Part shown: piece after piece, positions 18,694 to 26,060 of the stretch | Layout of the letters: each line of letters opens with the position of its first letter | Numbering within the stretch: the first letter of the stretch is position 1 | Source of the DNA: Bacteroidaceae bacterium | Lineage (GTDB): Bacteria > Bacteroidota > Bacteroidia > Bacteroidales > Bacteroidaceae | DNA length: 64,000 nucleotides | Direction of reading: 5' to 3' | NCBI GenBank assembly: GCA_900770705.1 | Contig: CAAGLF010000027.1 | Location: forward strand, 1-64,000 | The notes under the pieces: generated by a model | Database searches by the model: none | What the model was told of the DNA's origin: nothing | What the model saw: the letters and a program-made list of their open reading frames with translations, nothing else | Translations under genes and position numbers: made by a program

Positions 18694-19911
18694 ATGCTTT
18701 CAGTCACTCCTTATATATATAATACCGCAGAATGGTTCCGCACGGCCGCCCGCGAGATGTGGCGGGCGCTGCGGGAGGCCTTGACGGACCAGGGACAGCT
18801 GATGTTCCTCGTGATCGTGCCGCTTTTCTACCCCCTGCTTTACAGTTTTATCTACACTGGCGAGGTAGTCCGCGAGGTTCCCGTTGCCGTTGTCGACCAA
18901 AGCCATACGGCCGCCTCGCGGGAATTCCTCCGCCGCCTCGACGCCACGGCCGACGTGGAGATAGTAGCCCGTGTGGCCGACCTGGCGGAGGCCAAGTCGC
19001 TGGTACGCAGCCGCGATGCCTACGGAGTGGTCGTTGTGCCCGAAGCCTTTGCCTCTGATATAGCCCGTGGGGAGCAGACCCACGTCGAGGCTTACGTTGA
19101 TATGAGCGGAATGCTCTACTACAAGGCCATCCTCGCCTCCTGCACCAACGTGTCGCTCACGATGAACGCCGAAATCAAGGTGGCACGTGCCGGAGGAATG
19201 ACGCGCCGGCAGGAAGAGGTGACGGTGCAGCCCATTGCTTACGAGGAAGTATCGCTCTTCAATCCGCAGGGCGGCTTTGCCTCTTTCCTCATACCTGCCG
19301 TGCTGATACTCGTGTTGCAGCAGACCCTGCTTCTGGGCATTACGATGGGGCTGGGCACGCGGCGTGACCGCCTTCCGGCCGGCCGCGTCAGCCTGTCAGC
19401 CCCCTCCGTCGTCTTTACTGCGGCCCGCCTTGTCGGCAGGGCTTCCGCCTATTTCCTGCTGTACCTCCCGGTCTCGGTGTATGTGCTGGGCGTAGTACCG
19501 AAGTGGTTCTCCCTGCCCCAGATCGGCGGGGGGGGGGACATTGCGGCCCTGACAGTACCGCTGCTGCTGGCCACGATCTTCCTCGCCTTCACCCTCGGCG
19601 TGGCGGTCAGGCAGCGGGAGACGGGCCTCCTGCTGATTGTCTTCACCAGCGTGCCGCTGCTTTTCCTGAGCGGCATATCCTGGCCGGGCAGTGCCGTTGC
19701 CGAAGGCTGGAAAGCCCTGGGCTACCTCTTTCCCTCCACGTTCGGAATCAATGGCTTCGTGCGGGTGAACACGATGGGGGCCAGCCTCCCCGACGTGTCC
19801 CACGAATGCCGTATGCTGTGGCTGCAAACCGCCGTTTACTTCGTTACCGCTCTGGCTGCCACCTATGTAGTCGGTCGAAAAAACGCCATTTCCGCCAAAA
19901 AAGCCTTGTAG
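18694..19911 (+). CDS. ABC-2 type permease, second copy, with a G10 tract
   Basis: This 405-residue paralogue of the upstream permease has the same plan: a first helix near 33-52, then EVPVAVVDQSHTAASREFL at the start of the external domain, and C-terminal helices from about 190. The two probably form a heterodimer. The coding sequence holds ten consecutive Gs at 19528-19537 (encoding IGGGGD near residues 278-283), a likely slippage site. The present length is in frame. Gain or loss of one G would cut the last four helices. It ends the operon, 16 bp after the first permease. Confidence 0.88.
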   Translation: MLSVTPYIYNTAEWFRTAAREMWRALREALTDQGQLMFLVIVPLFYPLLYSFIYTGEVVREVPVAVVDQSHTAASREFLRRLDATADVEIVARVADLAEAKSLVRSRDAYGVVVVPEAFASDIARGEQTHVEAYVDMSGMLYYKAILASCTNVSLTMNAEIKVARAGGMTRRQEEVTVQPIAYEEVSLFNPQGGFASFLIPAVLILVLQQTLLLGITMGLGTRRDRLPAGRVSLSAPSVVFTAARLVGRASAYFLLYLPVSVYVLGVVPKWFSLPQIGGGGDIAALTVPLLLATIFLAFTLGVAVRQRETGLLLIVFTSVPLLFLSGISWPGSAVAEGWKALGYLFPSTFGINGFVRVNTMGASLPDVSHECRMLWLQTAVYFVTALAATYVVGRKNAISAKKAL

Positions 19912-19913
19912 AA

Positions 19914-19945
19914 TTGCAGTAGTTCAAAAATAATCCGTATTTTTG
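19914..19945 (+). promoter_or_regulatory. Probable promoter of frr
   Basis: TTGC (19914-19917) is followed after 20 bp by TATTTTTG (19938-19945). The frr ATG at 20105 implies a leader of about 155 nt that contains a dispersed element. Confidence 0.5.
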
Positions 19946-19966
19946 TTTCGCAAAAAAACAATGACA

Positions 19967-20062
19967 TCGGAGTTCCCGAAAAGTTCTGCGGAGATAGTTT
20001 TCCGTACAGCGGCGAAAGTTTTTCGTAGCTCGGAGCTAATTTTTTTTTCAGGCCTTGAAGTT
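19967..20062. repeat. Dispersed element, copy 3, in the frr leader
   Basis: Modules TCGGAGTT, AAGTTCTGCGGAGATAG and GGCGAAAGTTTTTCG are followed by eight or more Ts and CAGGCCTTGAAGTT. The pattern TTTTTTTTCmGGCCTTGmAGTT (m = A or C) recurs at about 46869-46890 before pheS. The T run could also terminate the upstream export operon. Confidence 0.55.
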
Positions 20063-20104
20063 GCGCCGATGTCTGGTACTAATTTCTAATACCCCGAACG
20101 TAAA

Positions 20105-20665
20105 ATGTTAGACGTCAAACAAACGCTTGCCGACTGCGAAGAAAGAATGGAGATGAGTGTGCTCCACTTGGAAGAAACGCTCTCGCACATCCGCGCAGGA
20201 AAGGCCAACGCCCACATCCTCGACGAAGTAAGGGTGAATAGTTACGGCTCGATGGTGCCTATCAACAACGTGGCGGCCATCACCACCCCCGATCCCCGCA
20301 CGATAGCCATCAAGCCTTGGGACAAGTCGATGTTCCGCCCCATCGAGAAGGCCATTATCGACTCCAATGTAGGCATTATGCCTGAAAACAACGGCGAAGT
20401 CATCCGCCTGGGCATTCCCCCGCTTACCGAAGAGCGTCGGCGCGACCTCACCAAGCAGTGCAGCCGCGAGGCCGAGGAAAGTAAGGTGGCCATCCGGGCC
20501 GCCCGCCGCGACGGAATCGAAAAGCTGAAGAAGTCTGTCAAGGACGGAGTGCCCGAAGACGTGGAAAAGGACGCCGAAGCCGACCTGCAGAAGATTCACG
20601 ACCGTATGGTCAAGAAAATCGAGGACCTGCTGGCAGCCAAGAGCAAGGAGATAATGACGGTATAG
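20105..20665 (+). CDS. frr: Ribosome recycling factor
   Basis: The product is 186 residues, the normal RRF length, and splits post-termination ribosomes together with EF-G. It shows the helical domain I (MSVLHLEETLSHIRAGKANA near 18-37), the small domain II with IAIKPWDKSMFRPIEKAI near 75-92, and the C-terminal helix pair with RAARRDGIEKLKKS near 132-145. A strong hairpin follows 20 bp after the stop. rsgA is next on the same strand. Confidence 0.97.
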   Translation: MLDVKQTLADCEERMEMSVLHLEETLSHIRAGKANAHILDEVRVNSYGSMVPINNVAAITTPDPRTIAIKPWDKSMFRPIEKAIIDSNVGIMPENNGEVIRLGIPPLTEERRRDLTKQCSREAEESKVAIRAARRDGIEKLKKSVKDGVPEDVEKDAEADLQKIHDRMVKKIEDLLAAKSKEIMTV

Positions 20666-20684
20666 CCGTCGGAAGAACCGGCAG

Positions 20685-20747
20685 TTTGGGAGTTCGGAGC
20701 GAATGGCGGGCTTTCCCGCCGCCGTCCGGACTCCCAAAGTCGCTTTT
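20685..20747 (+). terminator. Long hairpin between frr and rsgA
   Basis: TTTGGGAGTTCGGA (20685-20698) pairs with TCCGGACTCCCAAA (20725-20738, one mismatch), enclosing a second stem GGCGGG-CTTT-CCCGCC. CGCTTTT follows. It may terminate frr or act in the 5' leader of rsgA, whose ATG is 20 bp after the stem. Confidence 0.7.
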
Positions 20748-20757
20748 CTCCCGTTGT

Positions 20758-21693
20758 ATGCAAGGAATAGTAGTCAGAAATACCGGTAGCTGGTACATCG
20801 TGCAGACCACCGACGGACGCAGGATAGAATGCAAGGTCAAGGGCAACTTTCGCCTCCGTGGCATTCGCTCCACCAACCCCGTCGCCGTGGGCGACTGCGT
20901 CACCGTGCGCCAGGAAGCCGGCGCTGCGGCAGCCTTCATCACCGAAATTGCCGAGCGCCGCAACTATATCGTGCGCAAAGCCTCCAACTTGTCGAAGCAG
21001 AGCCACATCCTGGCGGCGAACATCGACCTTACCGTCCTTCTGGTCACTACAAAGCGTCCCGAAACCACCACTACATTCATCGACCGCTTCCTGGCAAGCG
21101 CCGAAGCGTACCGCGTGCCGGCCGTGGTGGCCTTCAACAAAATAGACGAGCTGCAGAACGACGAAAAGGAGAGGCTGCGCTACCTGCAGACAGTTTACGA
21201 AGCGGCCCGCTATCCCTGCCACTTCATCTCGGCCCTCTCCGGCGAAGGCGTACCGGCCCTGCTGGAGGAAATGCAGGGCAAGACCACCCTGCTGGCCGGG
21301 CACTCCGGAGTGGGTAAGTCCACACTCCTCAACCGCCTCGTGCCCGAAGCCCACGCCAAGACGGCCGAAATCTCCACAGCCCACCAGTCCGGAATGCACA
21401 CCACCACGTTCAGCGAACTCTTCGCCCTGCCCGGCGGCGGAGGCGTCATAGATATTCCCGGCATCAAGGGCTTCGGCACCTTTGATATGGAGCAAGAGGA
21501 GATTTCCCACTACTTCCGCGACATCTTCGCCCTCTCCGGAGACTGCAGGTTCCACAACTGTACCCACACCCACGAGCCCGGGTGCGCCGTGCTCGACGCT
21601 TTGGAGAACCATCGCCTCGCGCCGACGCGCTATGCCTCGTACCTCTCTATGCTGGACGACGAGAACGACGGCAAGTACCGCGCGGCATTTTAG
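20758..21693 (+). CDS. rsgA: Ribosome small-subunit GTPase RsgA
   Basis: The product is 311 residues and checks 30S subunit maturation. The order is an N-terminal OB fold (about 1-70), then a circularly permuted GTPase domain: G4 FNKIDE near 127, G1 GHSGVGKSTLLNRL near 181, G3 DIPGIKGFG near 235. A C-terminal zinc-binding region follows with CRFHNCTHTHEPGC near 262-275. ATG 20758 begins MQGIVVRNTGSWYIV, the family start; the frame upstream runs through the hairpin. Confidence 0.96.
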   Translation: MQGIVVRNTGSWYIVQTTDGRRIECKVKGNFRLRGIRSTNPVAVGDCVTVRQEAGAAAAFITEIAERRNYIVRKASNLSKQSHILAANIDLTVLLVTTKRPETTTTFIDRFLASAEAYRVPAVVAFNKIDELQNDEKERLRYLQTVYEAARYPCHFISALSGEGVPALLEEMQGKTTLLAGHSGVGKSTLLNRLVPEAHAKTAEISTAHQSGMHTTTFSELFALPGGGGVIDIPGIKGFGTFDMEQEEISHYFRDIFALSGDCRFHNCTHTHEPGCAVLDALENHRLAPTRYASYLSMLDDENDGKYRAAF

Positions 21694-21771
21694 CCGCAGA
21701 CGCCCATACGTCCGCCTCGCGGAGCGTCTTCCATCCCTGATTCCTCACCGAAACGAACGTTATCCCACCTT

Positions 21772-22248
21772 ATGTCAACTTCCCTACTCATTATTCTGCT
21801 CGCAGCCCTGTCGCTGCTGCTCTTTGCCGTCGAGGCGCTGCTGGTGCCCGGCTTCGGACTGCCCGGCATCGCGGCTGCAGCTTGTGCCATCGCGGCCGAC
21901 GTGCTGGTCTATACGGAGTATGGCACGTTGCCCGCCCTGCTGCTTTTTCTGGCGGCCACGGCAGTCGTGCTGTTCTTCCTCTGGTGGTTCTCCCGCTCCA
22001 AGGCACTGCACGCCATGTCCCTGCAAGCCTCCATCGACAGCACGAACGCCACTTCCGCCCAGCTTTCCGTGCGTCCGGGCGACCGCGGCGTAGCTACCAC
22101 CCGCCTGGCACTCATCGGCAATGCCGCGATTGAAGGCAAGAGCGTGGAGGTAAAGTCCACCGGCGCCTTCGTCGATCCCGGCACGCCCGTGATAGTGGTG
22201 TCGGTCAGCGAGGCGCAGATACTTGTCGAGCCGGAGCACAGGGCCTGA
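21772..22248 (+). CDS. NfeD-family membrane protein
   Basis: This 158-residue protein has two or three N-terminal membrane helices (about 4-22, 28-44, 50-72) and a C-terminal OB-fold domain (about 95-155) with RPGDRGVATTRLALIG and STGAFVDPGTPVIVVSVS, matching short NfeD1b-type proteins. These usually work with the flotillin-like FloA in membrane microdomains, and floA often follows in Bacteroidetes; here a LysE-like gene follows and no floA is present in the window. Confidence 0.85.
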   Translation: MSTSLLIILLAALSLLLFAVEALLVPGFGLPGIAAAACAIAADVLVYTEYGTLPALLLFLAATAVVLFFLWWFSRSKALHAMSLQASIDSTNATSAQLSVRPGDRGVATTRLALIGNAAIEGKSVEVKSTGAFVDPGTPVIVVSVSEAQILVEPEHRA

Positions 22249-22310
22249 GGCATCCTCGCCGCCGCTGCCCCGCACTCCGCCTTGCGTACAAAGGAGGTAG
22301 TTGAAACTAT

Positions 22311-22358
22311 CGCGGCGAAAGTTCGTTTTTCTGCGGCGGAAGTTTTTTCTTTCGGCCC
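22311..22358. repeat. Dispersed element, copy 4
   Basis: GCGGCGAAAGTTCG is followed by CTGCGGCGGAAGTTTTTTCT. A 21-bp stretch at 22334-22354 is repeated exactly at 25909-25929. CGGAAG and CTTTCG can pair around a TTTTTT loop. It lies between the NfeD and LysE-like genes. Confidence 0.75.
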
Positions 22359-22483
22359 GGTTCTTCGGCGTAGCTCGCAGCCGCAGTGTCCTCTGCGTGG
22401 GCGGAACGTCCGCTTTTCTGGCATATTCCGCGTTCGGAGCCGGGTTTACGCCCTTCGATGACCGTCGGTTTGCATATAATTGT

Positions 22484-22491
22484 TAACTTTG
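22484..22491 (+). promoter_or_regulatory. -7 box directly before the LysE-like gene
   Basis: TAACTTTG ends 8 nt before ATG 22500. Given the normal position of this box, transcription would start at or within a few bases of the ATG, so the mRNA is probably leaderless. Confidence 0.6.
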
Positions 22492-22499
22492 CACCCCGT

Positions 22500-23177
22500 A
22501 TGAACCACATCGCGCAATTTTGGTTGGAATACAGCAGCCCTTTCCTGCTTCTGGTGAAAGGTTTGCTGATAGGAGTCATCGCTTCCGCACCGATGGGGCC
22601 CGTGGGCGTGCTCTGTATCCAGCGCACCATGCTGAAAGGCCGTTCCTACGGCCTGGCCACCGGAGCCGGGGCGGCCTTGAGCGATATTATCTACGCCTTG
22701 ATTACCGGTTTGGGCATGTCTTTTGTGATGGACTTCGTGGAACAGGGACAAACCCTCTTCATACTGAAACTTCTGGGCAGTGCCATGCTGTTTGTCTTTG
22801 GGATATATATGCTTCGCATTGACCCGCGCAAATGTATCCGCCGTCCGTCGGGAAACAAGGGCACGTTGGTGCACAATTTCGTCACGGCATTTTTCGTTAC
22901 CTTCTCCAATCCGCTGATTATCTTCCTCTTCATCGCGCTTTTCAATATGTTCACGTTCGTTATCCCCGACAATCTTTTCGGTCAGTGCGTGGGATACATC
23001 AGTATCGTGGCCGGCGCGATGCTTTGGTGGGCGGGACTTACTTATGTCTTGACGAGAATGACGCGCAACTTCGGCCTGCGTGGCATTTTCCGCCTCAACC
23101 ACACCATCGGCGTGGTCGTAGTGGCCGTTTCCGTGATATATGCGCTGATGACATTGCTGCATCTGTCGCTCTACTGA
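22500..23177 (+). CDS. LysE/RhtB-family exporter
   Basis: This 225-residue protein has six hydrophobic segments. The N-terminal motif GLLIGVIASAPMGPVGVLCI (about residues 21-40) is the LysE/YggA signature for amino-acid efflux, and TFSNPLIIFLFIALFNMF near 138-155 is the second conserved block. The substrate is unknown. The ATG at 22500 fits the family N-terminus; a longer upstream frame would run through the -7 box. Confidence 0.88.
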   Translation: MNHIAQFWLEYSSPFLLLVKGLLIGVIASAPMGPVGVLCIQRTMLKGRSYGLATGAGAALSDIIYALITGLGMSFVMDFVEQGQTLFILKLLGSAMLFVFGIYMLRIDPRKCIRRPSGNKGTLVHNFVTAFFVTFSNPLIIFLFIALFNMFTFVIPDNLFGQCVGYISIVAGAMLWWAGLTYVLTRMTRNFGLRGIFRLNHTIGVVVVAVSVIYALMTLLHLSLY

Positions 23178-23226
23178 AGCCGCTGGCAGCTCCCGTCGCC
23201 GACTCCCGATTTACGAAAGCCTGCTT

Positions 23227-23772
23227 ATGCTGATAGCCAACCGACTGAAAGAAACCAACCGCGCAGAATATCTCCTCTATATGTGGCAAGTGGAGGATTT
23301 GCTCCGTGCCTATGACTGCGACGCCGACCGTCTGCAGCGCGAATACCTCTCCCGCTTCGACTGCAGCGACGGGGAGCGCGCCGAGGCCGCCCGTTGGTAT
23401 GCCGACCTCTGCGATATGCTGCTCTCTGAAGGCAAGCGGCAGAAGGGGCACCTGCAGATTTGCCACAACATACTCGACGGGCTCACCGAACTCCACGAAA
23501 AGCTGCTCCGCGACCCCCGTTTCTCCCAGTACAGTGCCGCCTACTACAAGGCGTTGCCCCACATCGTCGAACTCAGGGCGCGGCAGGGAGAAGAGGTACT
23601 GCCCGAACTCGAAACTTGCTTCGACGCTATGTACGGTATCTGGCTCCTGAAAATGCAGCAGAAGGAGATTTCTCCGGACACGGCCGCGGCCGTCGGCCAT
23701 ATTGCCGACCTGCTTGCCCGCCTCTCCGCTTACTGGAAGAAGGACAAGGCCGGAGAAATCGACTGGGACTGA
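23227..23772 (+). CDS. DUF4924 family protein
   Basis: This 181-residue, mostly helical soluble protein contains LIANRLKETNRAEYLLYMWQ at its N-terminus, the start of DUF4924, a Bacteroidetes family without assigned function. There is no signal peptide or membrane helix. It sits between the LysE-like gene (49 bp) and rfbD (66 bp); the DUF4924-rfbD pairing is common in the phylum but does not reveal a role. Confidence 0.85.
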   Translation: MLIANRLKETNRAEYLLYMWQVEDLLRAYDCDADRLQREYLSRFDCSDGERAEAARWYADLCDMLLSEGKRQKGHLQICHNILDGLTELHEKLLRDPRFSQYSAAYYKALPHIVELRARQGEEVLPELETCFDAMYGIWLLKMQQKEISPDTAAAVGHIADLLARLSAYWKKDKAGEIDWD

Positions 23773-23838
23773 ACCACGGCCGCCCGACACGGCGGAAAGC
23801 AGCTCGTACAACGCCAAATACAAACCCACATCCCTATA

Positions 23839-24696
23839 ATGAAGAATATCCTCGTCACCGGTTGCCGCGGTCAGCTTGGAAACGAAATCCAGCGCCTTGC
23901 CGGTGAATACCGCGACCGCTTCCACTTCCTCTTTACCGACGTGGCCGAACTGGACATCACGGACAGAAAGGCCGTTACCGACTTCATCGAACGACATTCC
24001 GTGGCCATCGTCATCAATTGCGCCGCATTCACGGCCGTCGACAAGGCCGAGTCGGAGCCCGAACGCTGCGACCTGCTGAACCGCGTGGCCCCCGGCTATC
24101 TCGCTGAAGCCGTGGCAGCCGTCGGAGGCACGATGGTTCAGATTTCCACCGACTATGTATTCGACGGTACCGCCCACCTGCCTTATCGTGAGGACGACCC
24201 CACCAGTCCTGCCAGCGTCTACGGGCGCACGAAGCTGGCCGGCGAGGAAGCCGTCATCCGCAGTTGTGCCGGCTCTATGGTCGTCCGTACGGCCTGGCTC
24301 TACTCCACGTTTGGCAACAACTTCGTAAAGACGATGATCCGCCTTGGCCGGGAGCGCGACAGCCTGGGTGTGGTGGCCGATCAGATAGGTACACCGACGT
24401 ATGCCCGCGACCTGGCCGCCGCTATCCTTTGTGCGGTCGACCGCGGCATAGTTCCGGGCGTCTACCACTATACCAACGAGGGCGTATGTTCGTGGTACGA
24501 CTTCGCACAGGCCATCCACCGCCTCGCAGGGGTGGGAAGCTGCCGCCTACGTCCGCTTCACACGGAAGAATATCCCGTGCCCGCTCCGCGGCCGCACTAC
24601 TCCGTGCTCGACAAGACCAAGATAAAGGAAACCTTCGGCCTCGAAATCCCCTGGTGGGAGGACAGTCTGCGCGATTGTATCAAGGCGCTCGACTGA
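23839..24696 (+). CDS. rfbD: dTDP-4-dehydrorhamnose reductase
   Basis: The product is 285 residues, an extended SDR that makes dTDP-L-rhamnose for surface polysaccharide. The NAD(P) motif is ILVTGCRGQLGNEIQ (residues 4-18), the active-site YGRTKLAGEE lies near 131-140 (Tyr and Lys), and ISTDYVFDG near 106-114 carries the catalytic Thr. rfbA, rfbB and rfbC are not in the window. Confidence 0.95.
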   Translation: MKNILVTGCRGQLGNEIQRLAGEYRDRFHFLFTDVAELDITDRKAVTDFIERHSVAIVINCAAFTAVDKAESEPERCDLLNRVAPGYLAEAVAAVGGTMVQISTDYVFDGTAHLPYREDDPTSPASVYGRTKLAGEEAVIRSCAGSMVVRTAWLYSTFGNNFVKTMIRLGRERDSLGVVADQIGTPTYARDLAAAILCAVDRGIVPGVYHYTNEGVCSWYDFAQAIHRLAGVGSCRLRPLHTEEYPVPAPRPHYSVLDKTKIKETFGLEIPWWEDSLRDCIKALD

Positions 24697-24719
24697 CGCG
24701 CGCCCACTTGCTTCATACA

Positions 24720-24760
24720 GCCGCCCCGTCCGCTTCTCTTCCGAGTGCGGGCGGGGCGGC
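24720..24760. terminator. Hairpin at the rfbD / DUF2812 convergent junction
   Basis: GCCGCCCCGTCCGC and GCGGGCGGGGCGGC pair over 14 positions with one mismatch around a 13-nt loop. There is no T run on either side, so intrinsic termination is less certain. Confidence 0.6.
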
Positions 24761-24812
24761 TTCCAGTACACAAAGGCGTTGTTCAACGGGTGTTTATTGT
24801 TTTTCCTCCCTG

Positions 24813-25400
24813 CTATCCGCCGATGGTGAGGCGGTCGATGAGGCTTGTGGTGCGTTTGCGAAGACGGGTGATGATAGGTACGTAGAGCACGGTCAGTGCC
24901 ACGATGACGCTGATGCTTATGCCGAGCTGCATGCCGTGCAGAAAGTCGGAGAGCGGCGTTCCTTCGTTGGCGAAGAGCAGTGCCAGCAGCGTGAGTCCCA
25001 CGCAGGCGCAGGAAATACAGAGCAGCAGACACAGCATTCGGGTGGCAAAGCTGTACGCCTTGTTGCTCATCCGCAGTTTTACGCCCAGATCGTCTGCATT
25101 GCCGAAGCCGCCCTTCTGGCGGGGAGCGCGCAAGTATCTCCACTCCTTGAATCTCCCCACGGTCTCTACGCCGCATTCAGCCTGGAAGCGGTAGTAATTC
25201 TCCGTGTCGTGGTCGTCCATCTGCTCGTCGGGCAGGTCTAGCCGGTATTCGTACTCTCCGGGCTTGCCTTCGACGAAGGTAAAGAGCAGTCCGTTGGTAT
25301 GTTGGAAATTCCATCCCTGTGCCGCCATTTTGTTGAGCCATTCTTCTTCCTTTTCATAGTCGGCAATGGTGAAGAAGCGCAGACATCTTTTTTTCTTCAT
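24813..25400 (-). CDS. DUF2812 membrane protein paired with PadR
   Basis: This 195-residue protein begins MKKKRCLRFFTIADYEKEEE and shows the DUF2812 domain at about 8-110 (EEWLNKMAAQGWNFQHTNGLLFTF). Two membrane helices follow (about 125-147 and 160-180). DUF2812 genes are typically encoded beside a PadR regulator, as here, 28 bp downstream of it; by analogy it may be a sensor or membrane target of that regulator. ATG 25400 is chosen; the 19 codons upstream run into the intergenic gap. Confidence 0.83.
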   Translation of the reverse strand: MKKKRCLRFFTIADYEKEEEWLNKMAAQGWNFQHTNGLLFTFVEGKPGEYEYRLDLPDEQMDDHDTENYYRFQAECGVETVGRFKEWRYLRAPRQKGGFGNADDLGVKLRMSNKAYSFATRMLCLLLCISCACVGLTLLALLFANEGTPLSDFLHGMQLGISISVIVALTVLYVPIITRLRKRTTSLIDRLTIGG

Positions 25401-25428
25401 AGTCCGAAATCGTTGAATGTTAGTAGTT

Positions 25429-25737
25429 CTACAATAGTTCCTCGCCGTTTCGCACAAGTTCGCGCAGACGTTCCAGTTCCTGCAGCAGTACTTCCTTTCC
25501 TGCCGGCGTGAGGGCGTATTCCTTTTTCCGGCTGTCGGCCTCTGTTTCGAGGGCCTCGATCCACGCCTTGCCCATCAGGTTCGACAGGGCACCGTAGAGC
25601 GTGCCGGCCGACAGCCTCACACGTCCGTTGCTGAGCTTTTCCGTCTCCTTTATCACGCCGTAGCCGTGCAGGGGCCGGCGCAGCGAAAGCAGTATGTAGT
25701 ACACCGCTTCCGATAGAACGTTGTTCGTGGTGTGCAT
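25429..25737 (-). CDS. PadR-family transcriptional regulator
   Basis: The product is 102 residues, a PadR-s2 type winged-helix protein. SEAVYYILLSLRRPLHGYGV (about 9-28) is helix 1-2 and LSAGTLYGALSNLMGKAWIE (about 42-61) the recognition helix. The wing and dimerisation helix follow, with KEYALTPAGKEVLLQELERL near 70-89. It heads an operon with DUF2812. A 9-bp inverted repeat flanks its -7 box, so it is probably autoregulated. Confidence 0.92.
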   Translation of the reverse strand: MHTTNNVLSEAVYYILLSLRRPLHGYGVIKETEKLSNGRVRLSAGTLYGALSNLMGKAWIEALETEADSRKKEYALTPAGKEVLLQELERLRELVRNGEELL

Positions 25738-25741
25738 TTCG

Positions 25742-25791
25742 ATATATCGTTTGACGATACAAAGTTATACGATATATTTTGTCCGGCCAAA
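25742..25791 (-). promoter_or_regulatory. padR promoter with overlapping inverted-repeat operator
   Basis: On the minus strand TTTG (25791-25788) is followed after 20 bp by TAACTTTG (25767-25760). ATATATCGT and ACGATATAT (25769-25777 and 25742-25750) form a perfect 9-bp inverted repeat on either side of the -7 box, with a further GTATCGT between. Binding there would block RNA polymerase. Confidence 0.75.
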
Positions 25792-25851
25792 TTTTTTCTT
25801 GCTTTTTTGAAATTTTTCCGCGTGGCGTGGCCGTAGTGCGCTGCCACTTCC

Positions 25852-25945
25852 TCCGCCGAAATACCTCCGAGGAAATTTCGATTTGTGCCGCAGTACTTTT
25901 TCTTTTCTCGGCGGAAGTTTTTTCTTTCGCGGCAGAAATCAGACG
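25852..25945. repeat. Dispersed element, copy 5
   Basis: It contains CTCCGAGGAAATT (25865-25877, also at 14648-14660), GTGCCGCAGTAC, and a 21-bp block at 25909-25929 identical to 22334-22354, followed by CGGCAGAAATC. GCGGAAG and CTTTCGC can pair around TTTTTT. Confidence 0.75.
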
Positions 25946-25996
25946 GGTTGTCGCGAAAGCCTGCATAGCTGGGTCTGCCCGGCGGGGCGCAGGCCT

Positions 25997-26033
25997 TTTG
26001 CAACCCGGTTGCAGGTGTAAAGGCGTATCTTTG
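25997..26033 (+). promoter_or_regulatory. P-ATPase promoter with a small palindrome
   Basis: TATCTTTG at 26026-26033 fits the -7 consensus. TTTG at 25997-26000 is 25 bp upstream, rather far. Between them TGCAAC-CCG-GTTGCA (25999-26013) is a perfect 6-bp inverted repeat that could bind a metal regulator. Confidence 0.5.
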
Positions 26034-26060
26034 TCCCATCAACGATAACGATTCTGGCAG

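Larger units (their letters stand above)
25738..26060. other. Divergent spacer between padR and the P-type ATPase
   Basis: This 323-bp spacer holds the padR promoter and operator next to padR, a dispersed element (25852-25945), and the P-ATPase promoter with a small inverted repeat near the other end. No open frame or RNA gene is apparent. Confidence 0.65.
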
